A stretch of DNA of 64,000 bases from Streptomyces sp. NBC_00483 (GTDB lineage: Bacteria; Actinomycetota; Actinomycetes; Streptomycetales; Streptomycetaceae): the NCBI RefSeq assembly GCF_036013745.1, contig NZ_CP107880.1, positions 6,820,001 through 6,884,000 on the forward strand, in the 5' to 3' direction. A program made the position numbers and the translations under genes. Numbering within the stretch: the stretch's first letter is position 1; each line of letters begins with the position of its first letter. This document shows, piece by piece, positions 58,341-64,000 of this stretch. The notes beneath the pieces are model-generated. The model had not been told where the DNA came from, searched no databases, and saw only the letters and a program-made list of their open reading frames with translations.

Positions 58341-58620
58341 GCTGCCCGGCGCCCGCTGGGCCGGTTTCAAGCGCAGCGTCTGGGGCGTCTTCCGCCTTTA
58401 TGGCATCATCGCCCCGGACCTCGACCTGTTCTGGTGGCTGCACCGCAACCGCACCCGCCGCGCCGGAAAACCCCTCAGGGGTGGGCGCGGCAGCCTTGCC
58501 GGCCGCTTCGCCTCGGCGCTGTACCCGCGGATCCCGACCACTGACGCGGCGACGGTCCTGCTGCTGACGGATCGGGACGCGATCCTGGTCTACGTACAGC
58601 GTTCACGACGCGGCGACTAA
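58300..58620 (+). pseudogene. 5'-truncated hypothetical gene
   Basis: An open frame from the TAG at 58297 to a TAA at 58618 has no start codon but strong coding character after about 58340: RLPGARWAGFKRSVWGVFRL, YGIIAPDLDLFWWLHRNR, SLAGRFASALYPRIPTTDAA, TVLLLTDRDAILVYVQRS. The 5' end is cut where the minus-strand remnant begins, so a deletion or recombination joined two broken genes here. Family not recognised. Confidence 0.65.
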
Positions 58621-58626
58621 CTGGGC

Positions 58627-58791
58627 ATGACGGAACCTGGCTTGACCGTTCCGGCGCATGACCTTCTCTCGGTTACCCATCAACCCCAGGCCGGCCCCGA
58701 CGCCTGCGACCTGACATTCACCGATCAGTCGGTCGTACGGGTCAACTGTCCTTGGCGGTCGGGGCCCCGGCTGTGGGAGTCGAGCCGCTGA
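58627..58791 (+). CDS. Very small hypothetical protein
   Basis: A 54-residue frame from an ATG six bases after the previous stop: MTEPGLTVPAHDLLSVTHQP, then ACDLTFTDQSVVRVNCPWRS. The DLTFTDQSVVRVNCPWR stretch looks like the beta-strand core of a DUF6188-like protein, but it is too short for the family, so it may be another remnant. Low certainty. Confidence 0.35.
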   Translation: MTEPGLTVPAHDLLSVTHQPQAGPDACDLTFTDQSVVRVNCPWRSGPRLWESSR

Positions 58792-58845
58792 ACTCGCGAG
58801 CGCACGCGGTGGCAGCGGCCTCGACGACCGTGCGGGCGGTGGCGG

Positions 58846-61632
58846 TCAGAACAACCCGTGCCACATCTGCTCGATGACCAGTGACCACCAGTTGTCCGGC
58901 TGCGACAGGGCGTTCGGGTCGATGGTCAGGAGGCGGGTCTGGAGGTCGGCGACGATGTTGCCTGCCGTGTGCGGGCTCGCGTCGATCATGTGGCCGCGCG
59001 TCGCGTACAGCGTGGCGAGGGAGTATGCGAAGGCGGCGACCGAGGAGTTCACGTACTGGAGGCTGCCGTCCAGGGGCATGGCCGCCCAGACCTGGCCGCT
59101 GTCGCGCTGCACCGTGATCACGAACATGCCGTCCGTGCCGATGCGGGTGTGCGTGGCGAGGGTGTTGGCCGCGTCGGGGGACAACTGGACGCCCGTGCCG
59201 ATGAGGTGGGTGCACACGTCCGCGAACATGCCGCCCATGACGGGCGGAACGCCGGGTGCGTCGGTGTCCGCCAGGAAGAAGAGCGGGACGTCGGCGGGGA
59301 GGCCGGCGGTGGCGAGCGTTGCGCGCGCCGCGTCGGGGAGTGCCGCGGTGGCCAGGAGTTGGGGAGCGTAGCGGCGGACCTTCTGCTCGCCGAAGACCTG
59401 TGTGAGCAGCGGGCCGAGCTCCGCGTCAGGAAGCACGTGCGTGGGCGGTACGGGGTGGGGGAGTGGGGCGCGCGAGGGCTGTGGTGGCGCCTGCTGCCCG
59501 GCGAGTTGGGACATCAACTGCGCGTGCGAGGCGAGCGCGGTGATGCCCTCGGTGCGGGAGGCCTGGTCCCGGCCGTAGGGGTGGGCGTGCGAATGGGAGG
59601 CCTTCGGGAACGTGGACAACAGGACGTTCGCCGTGTAGCCGCCGGGGAAGTAGCCGGGGCACAGGTCCGTGTGGATCGCGACGACGTTGTCCACCGGCAC
59701 CCTCAACTCGCCCAGCTGCGCCATGCCCTGATACTCGGCCGGCGGCTTGCCGGGCGCCGAGGTGGCGGTGACGTAGGCCTCCTGGCCGGTGCGCGGGTCG
59801 ACGTAGGTGAAGACTGCGGTGTTGCCGGGGCCGGTGGCCGGGCGGCCGGGTGGTGGGCCCGTGGGGGTGGGAGCGGGTGCCGACTGGTGCGGCTGAGGGG
59901 GTGTCGCGGGCGACGCCATCGGCTCGGGCGGCGCCAACGGGTAGTCCACCACGGTGGGCGTGCGTTGCGGGGATGTGGCGGACGGTGCCGGTGTCGTGGG
60001 CGGTGCCGATGTCGTGGACGGTGGAGCCGTGCGCTGTGGGATCACCGGAGCCGTGGGCCCGGAGGTGGCAGGGCTGCCGCCCTCGCCCCTGCCGGCGGAG
60101 CCCAACGCGGCCGCGTACTGCGTGAGTCCGTCCTCCTCGAACGCCGCCGCCAGCATCCGCGCGCGCTGCTCCGGCCCCGCCTGCGTACGCGTCAGCAGCG
60201 CGGCGATCCGTACGTACGTACGTCCTGGAGCGGGGAGCGATTCGCGCGCCCGGGCATCCGTCGTGATCTCGTCCAGCGCGGCCCGCAGCACCACCGGGTC
60301 CGTGTGCACAAGCAGCCACGGGTCCTTGAGCAGGCGGGGCAGTTGGCCCGCACCCAGGAGGTGGCCGACGATGCCGTCCCGTACGTAGGCGTCGGCCTGC
60401 TCCCAGCCCTCGGTGGGGACCCGCTCAAGCAGCTCCATCGCGAGGCAGAGGTGTGCGGCGCGTACGTCGGGCAGCGTGGCGCGGATCGCCTCGCCGAGGG
60501 CCGGGTGGGCGAGGGCGATGAGGGTGGGCTCGGCTGCGTCCTCGTCGTTCACCGTGGTGACGAACGGGCCGGCGAGCGGCATTCCGTTGGCGATGTCCGG
60601 CGCCAGGTCGCGGGCCGCCAGCGCCGATGCCAACGGTGCCCACAGCGGCAGCGGCAGGCCCTCGCCCTCTGCGAGGGCCAGTGGAGCGAGCATCGCGGGC
60701 AGGAGGGTCGGGTCGGCGCCGAGGCGTTGGGCGTGCATGGCGACGGTGTCGGCGGGGCCGGCGGGGAAGAGGGCGGCGTTGGGTGGCGGTTCTGGTGCCA
60801 ACAGGTGGGCGTTGACCGTTAGTTGGGCGGTCAGGCGGCTGCCGCCGGGGCCCGTGGCCGTGCGCGACGCGATGCCCTGCGCGAGCCAGAGCCGCATCTG
60901 CGGATCCTCGGTGAACGGCAGCCGGGGCGCCCCGAAGGCCGGATCGAGCGCGAGCTGGGTCTGCAGGGTGAGGCCGTGGAGGTCGGCGTGCTCCGGCGCG
61001 TCGAGATCGATGACCTGTACCGTCCCGGCAGGGAGCGCGGCGGCGATCTCGGCGGCCACCGCGCGCGGGACCTCGGCGAGGAGTCGTACGGAGGGGAGCC
61101 CCGCGAGCGGCAGCAGCAGCTCGCGCGCCATCCGCTCGGGCCCGCGCCCGGCCCGTACGGGACCGGCCTCGTCCACATCGGGCACCACGATCACGCGCTC
61201 GCCCGCGCCCAAGGCCTCGTACACCTCCGCATCGCGCGCGACGTCGATCCCGTAGTGGTCGGCGAGCACCCACAGCAGCTGTGCCGGTGTGAGCCCGGCG
61301 GCGCTCGGCACGGCGGGCGCGGGCAGCGGCGGCGGGACCGTCCACGGATCGAGGCGCGAGAGGTCGATGCGCTCGCGGTGCCCGGGGTCGCACAGCATCA
61401 GGAAGCCGGTCAGCAGGCGCGAACTGCCGCACCCCGGCGAGCCGGTGAGGAGCGCGACGCGCGGCGCGTCCGGCACGGCGGCCCGCCAGGCGGCGAGCGC
61501 GCGCAGGGCGGAGGCGCGGCCGCCGATGAACGGATGCGGCTCGTAGGCGACCTGCTGCGCCGCTGCCATGGGTTGCTGCGGCGCAGTCATGGGCTGCTGG
61601 GGCGCTCCCATGGGGCTGTTCTGCCAGCTCAC
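58846..61632 (-). CDS. NTPase / deaminase-like / SUKH-4 fusion protein
   Basis: A 928-residue cytoplasmic protein from a GTG with AGGGAGAG upstream. A Gln/Met-rich start is followed by an AAA/STAND-type domain, HPFIGGRASALRALAAW, a P-loop-like GSPGCGSSRLLTG where the usual Lys is Ser, and VIVVPDVDEAG. A Pro/Thr linker (about 545-610) leads to a domain with NTAVFTYVDPRTGQEAYVTA and VPVDNVVAIHTDLCPGYFPG, similar to deaminase folds of polymorphic toxin systems but without a clear HAE/CxxC centre. The last 180 residues (LLTQVFGEQKVRRYAPQLLA, DVPLFFLADTDAPG, IEQMWHGLF) fit SUKH-4 immunity domains. It faces the giant toxin gene, so an immunity or regulatory role is inferred. Confidence 0.82.
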   Translation of the reverse strand: MSWQNSPMGAPQQPMTAPQQPMAAAQQVAYEPHPFIGGRASALRALAAWRAAVPDAPRVALLTGSPGCGSSRLLTGFLMLCDPGHRERIDLSRLDPWTVPPPLPAPAVPSAAGLTPAQLLWVLADHYGIDVARDAEVYEALGAGERVIVVPDVDEAGPVRAGRGPERMARELLLPLAGLPSVRLLAEVPRAVAAEIAAALPAGTVQVIDLDAPEHADLHGLTLQTQLALDPAFGAPRLPFTEDPQMRLWLAQGIASRTATGPGGSRLTAQLTVNAHLLAPEPPPNAALFPAGPADTVAMHAQRLGADPTLLPAMLAPLALAEGEGLPLPLWAPLASALAARDLAPDIANGMPLAGPFVTTVNDEDAAEPTLIALAHPALGEAIRATLPDVRAAHLCLAMELLERVPTEGWEQADAYVRDGIVGHLLGAGQLPRLLKDPWLLVHTDPVVLRAALDEITTDARARESLPAPGRTYVRIAALLTRTQAGPEQRARMLAAAFEEDGLTQYAAALGSAGRGEGGSPATSGPTAPVIPQRTAPPSTTSAPPTTPAPSATSPQRTPTVVDYPLAPPEPMASPATPPQPHQSAPAPTPTGPPPGRPATGPGNTAVFTYVDPRTGQEAYVTATSAPGKPPAEYQGMAQLGELRVPVDNVVAIHTDLCPGYFPGGYTANVLLSTFPKASHSHAHPYGRDQASRTEGITALASHAQLMSQLAGQQAPPQPSRAPLPHPVPPTHVLPDAELGPLLTQVFGEQKVRRYAPQLLATAALPDAARATLATAGLPADVPLFFLADTDAPGVPPVMGGMFADVCTHLIGTGVQLSPDAANTLATHTRIGTDGMFVITVQRDSGQVWAAMPLDGSLQYVNSSVAAFAYSLATLYATRGHMIDASPHTAGNIVADLQTRLLTIDPNALSQPDNWWSLVIEQMWHGLF

Positions 61633-61816
61633 GACTCTCCCTGGTTCCCCGTAAACACGTGCATGCCCACTTTAAGGGCGACCTCTGACAACGGGACACG
61701 TGTGGCCGGTGGGGGTGCCCAGGCGCCCGAGTGGCTTGGTAAACTCCGCGCAAAATTACGTCTGTTGAGGCACACGGGGTCCGGCGGATGTACGGCGACA
61801 CGGGGGAGATGCCGCC

Positions 61817-64000
61817 ATGGCGATGATGCTGCCGGACGAGTTGGCCTGGCTGTTGGAGATGTTGGGCTTCGACTGGCCCACCGCCAACGAGGACCACATG
61901 ATGCAGTGCGCCCAGACGTGGCGCGATTTCGGGGCGCAGGTCGGGGACATCCAGTCGGATGCGATGCGGTCGGCCGGGAATGTCACGTCGGACAACTACG
62001 GCGAGTCGATCGACGCGTTCGTCGAGAAGTGGGACAACTTCGCGGGCGGGTCGGGGTATCTGGACGATGCCCGGCAGGCGGCCGAGGTGATCGCGTCGGT
62101 CTTCGATGTCGCGGCGATGCTGATCATCGGGATGAAGATCGCGGTGATCATCCAGCTGATCGTGCTGGCGGTCCAGATCGCGGTGGCGGCGGCGACGGCG
62201 GTGGTCACGTTCGGGATATCGGCGGCGGCGTCGGCGGCGATGACGCAGGTGACCCGGATCGCGGTGCGCAAGATTTTGAAGGAGGCCGCGCAGGCGCTGC
62301 TGGAGGCGGCACTGGAGGCGGTGAAGGAGCCGTTCGTCTCCGCGCTGGAGGAGATGAGCAAGGACCTCGTCGCGCAGACGGTGAACCAGAACTTCGGTGC
62401 GCAGGACGGTTACAACCTGGGGCGCACGGCCGAGGCGGGCAAGACGGCCGTCAAGGACGGGTTCGACAACTTCGGCTCCACGTTGGGTGAGTCGCTGCGG
62501 GACGGGGCCGGGGGCCGGGCGGGGTCGCATGCGCGGGGCGGGCTGGACGGTGCGGCGGGGAACTCGTCGTCGTCGGGCGGGGCGGATGGGGATGCGGGGG
62601 CCGGGGCGGGTTCTTCGGGTGGCGGGGCCGGTTCAGGGGCCGGGGGCGGTGCGGATGGTGGCGGCGGCGCAGGCGCAGGCGCGGGTTCGGGTGCCGGGTC
62701 CGGATCTGGGGCTGGGGCCGGCTCCGGTGGTGGTTCCGGTGGGGACGGTTCTGGAGGTGCGTCGGGGGGTGCCGGGGCGGGAGCTGGTTCCGGTGGAGCG
62801 GCGTCCGGTGGGTCCGGGGGCGGCTCGGGCGGTTCCGGTTCCGGTGGTTCAGGGGCTGGTTCCGGGGTGTCCGGATCCGGGTCCGGGTCCGGTGGCGACG
62901 GAGGCGGTACGGCTGGTGCTTCGGCTTCCGGCGACACCGGTGGCGCGGGTTCAACAGGCAGTGGCAGTACGGGAGTTGGGTCGCAGGCCGGCTCGAACGG
63001 TAACGCCGGATCGACGCCGACACCGACGTCGACCCCTTCCCCGGCGCCGTCCTCCGATCGGCCGTTGACCCCGTTCGACGCGGGCTACCACGAGCAGCAG
63101 CCGGCGTCCGGATCCTCCACGTCGTCCGATGCCGGCGGCTCCACGGGCCCGTCGAGCACACCGGATTCCTCGCCCGGTTCAGCTGGTTCACCCGGTTCGA
63201 CCGGATCGTCGAGCACGCCGGACGCCGCATCGTCGTCCGGAACGCCGGACGTGTCGACGGGTACGGACGCGCAGCGCAACGGCAGCGAGACGGCCACGCC
63301 CTCTCCCGCCGCACAGTCGGACCCGTCCTCCTCGGTGCCGCACGCGCGCGTGGACGCGGACACGCCGTCGCCCGCACCGACCCCCATACCGGATGCGGCG
63401 CCGTCGCCCGGCCAGCCCGACCCGTCCCACAGCATCAACACGGCATCGGAGAGCGCCACCCCGACGCAGGAGTCCAACGGCCCCGCCGCGCACACCCCTT
63501 CGCCCGACCGCGGTAACGATCCGTCGACCGCGACCGACCCACGTACGCAGGTCCAACAACCCACGACGACGGCGATGCCGACGGGCACTCCCACGTCCAC
63601 CGACACCTCGTCCCCCGCGTCCACTTCTACGACGCCGGGCTCCATACCCAGCGCGGGTACGGGCGCCCACACGGGCTCCGACTCGCACTCACGTACGTCG
63701 TCCAGCCCCACGTTCCACTCCCAAAGCGTCACGGCCACGGAGGCCCACGCCCCGACCCGCCCCGCACCCACGGCGAACCCGGCACCCACCGGCGACCCCA
63801 ACGCCACAACACCGACCCCGAACCAGACGCCGAACGCCGCACCGACCGCGACCCCGGGCCCGGTCACGAACACCCCCACCACCCCGACCCAGGGCCCGCC
63901 GCGCCAGCCCACCCCCTCGACGAACCCCCGTACGGACACACCCCGTACCGAGACCCCTCAACGCACGACACCCACACCGACCCGCCGCGAGCCGACAACC
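61817..64000 (+). CDS. Giant WXG-type polymorphic toxin, N-terminal 728 residues (partial)
   Basis: The frame is open from the ATG at 61817 to the right edge. It starts MAMMLPDELAWLLEMLGFDW, then ANEDHMMQCAQTWRDFG and DAFVEKWDNFAGGSGYLDDA, the CpnT-like WXG domain of the carriers at 25464, 31510 and 38346. Hydrophobic helices (VFDVAAMLIIGMKIAVIIQL, LAVQIAVAAATAVVTFGISA) and NQNFGAQDGYNLGR follow. Then come 130 residues of Gly/Ser/Ala repeats and over 320 of Ser/Thr/Pro-rich sequence. A toxin domain, if any, lies outside the window. The start follows GGGGGAG. Confidence 0.9.
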   Translation, partial: MAMMLPDELAWLLEMLGFDWPTANEDHMMQCAQTWRDFGAQVGDIQSDAMRSAGNVTSDNYGESIDAFVEKWDNFAGGSGYLDDARQAAEVIASVFDVAAMLIIGMKIAVIIQLIVLAVQIAVAAATAVVTFGISAAASAAMTQVTRIAVRKILKEAAQALLEAALEAVKEPFVSALEEMSKDLVAQTVNQNFGAQDGYNLGRTAEAGKTAVKDGFDNFGSTLGESLRDGAGGRAGSHARGGLDGAAGNSSSSGGADGDAGAGAGSSGGGAGSGAGGGADGGGGAGAGAGSGAGSGSGAGAGSGGGSGGDGSGGASGGAGAGAGSGGAASGGSGGGSGGSGSGGSGAGSGVSGSGSGSGGDGGGTAGASASGDTGGAGSTGSGSTGVGSQAGSNGNAGSTPTPTSTPSPAPSSDRPLTPFDAGYHEQQPASGSSTSSDAGGSTGPSSTPDSSPGSAGSPGSTGSSSTPDAASSSGTPDVSTGTDAQRNGSETATPSPAAQSDPSSSVPHARVDADTPSPAPTPIPDAAPSPGQPDPSHSINTASESATPTQESNGPAAHTPSPDRGNDPSTATDPRTQVQQPTTTAMPTGTPTSTDTSSPASTSTTPGSIPSAGTGAHTGSDSHSRTSSSPTFHSQSVTATEAHAPTRPAPTANPAPTGDPNATTPTPNQTPNAAPTATPGPVTNTPTTPTQGPPRQPTPSTNPRTDTPRTETPQRTTPTPTRREPTT

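Noticed and set aside
58969..60822. A 617-residue plus frame opposite the NTPase/SUKH-4 gene
   Set aside because: Arg/Gly-rich shadow with no domain; the minus frame has clear SUKH-4 and NTPase sequence.

Overview
The window reads as chromosomal DNA of a Streptomyces-like actinomycete: very high GC with C/G third positions, frequent GTG starts, GGAGG-type ribosome sites, ATGA/GTGA overlaps, a DUF397 (BldB-type) protein, Spo0M, PQQ-domain Ser/Thr kinases and an actinobacterial type VII (ESX) secretion locus. No rRNA, tRNA, CRISPR array or intact insertion sequence was seen.

Layout. 0-2.2 kb: 5' part of a proline-rich SCO5717-type ATPase gene running off the left edge. 2.2-8.3 kb: a MITE-like repeat, two receptor kinases with PQQ domains, a pseudokinase and a BldB-like protein. 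8.5-22.3 kb: the secretion core, with a proline-rich membrane protein, mycosin, Gly-rich substrate, WXG-like substrate, second mycosin, EccB, then divergently EccE, a Gln-rich partner and a large MinD/ParA-like ATPase. The usual EccC motor ATPase and EccD channel are not in the window. 22.4-33.8 kb: Spo0M, then an accessory block of WXG-type substrates, toxin-carrier proteins and six paralogous two-cysteine membrane proteins on alternating strands, ending with the EsxA/EsxB-like WXG100 pair. 33.9-51.1 kb: an effector island holding a Cys/His amidase effector, a split carrier plus NucA/NucB nuclease with two immunity candidates, a T7SS-secreted-protein homologue, many small membrane proteins and decayed genes. 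51.4-57.9 kb: a second copy of the WXG substrate / Gly-rich substrate / mycosin module, another mycosin with a membrane partner, and a lipoprotein. 58-64 kb: decayed genes, an NTPase-deaminase-like-SUKH-4 fusion, and the start of a giant WXG-type polymorphic toxin cut by the right edge.

How it fits together: EccB/EccE and the absent EccC/EccD would form the membrane machine. Small WXG-like proteins, nearly all with a C-terminal YxxxD/E export motif, and large carriers are the likely cargo. Mycosins with proline-rich tails would process cargo or control the channel. Small membrane proteins, SUKH proteins and TPR-like proteins are plausible immunity factors. Features I could not find in family knowledge include a shared C-terminal FG ending on carriers and EsxA, a six-copy two-cysteine membrane family, a conserved hairpin before each module's mycosin, and GYG(Y/F)PQ low-complexity tails shared by several core proteins. 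All functional statements are from reading the sequence and memory of families; no search was run.
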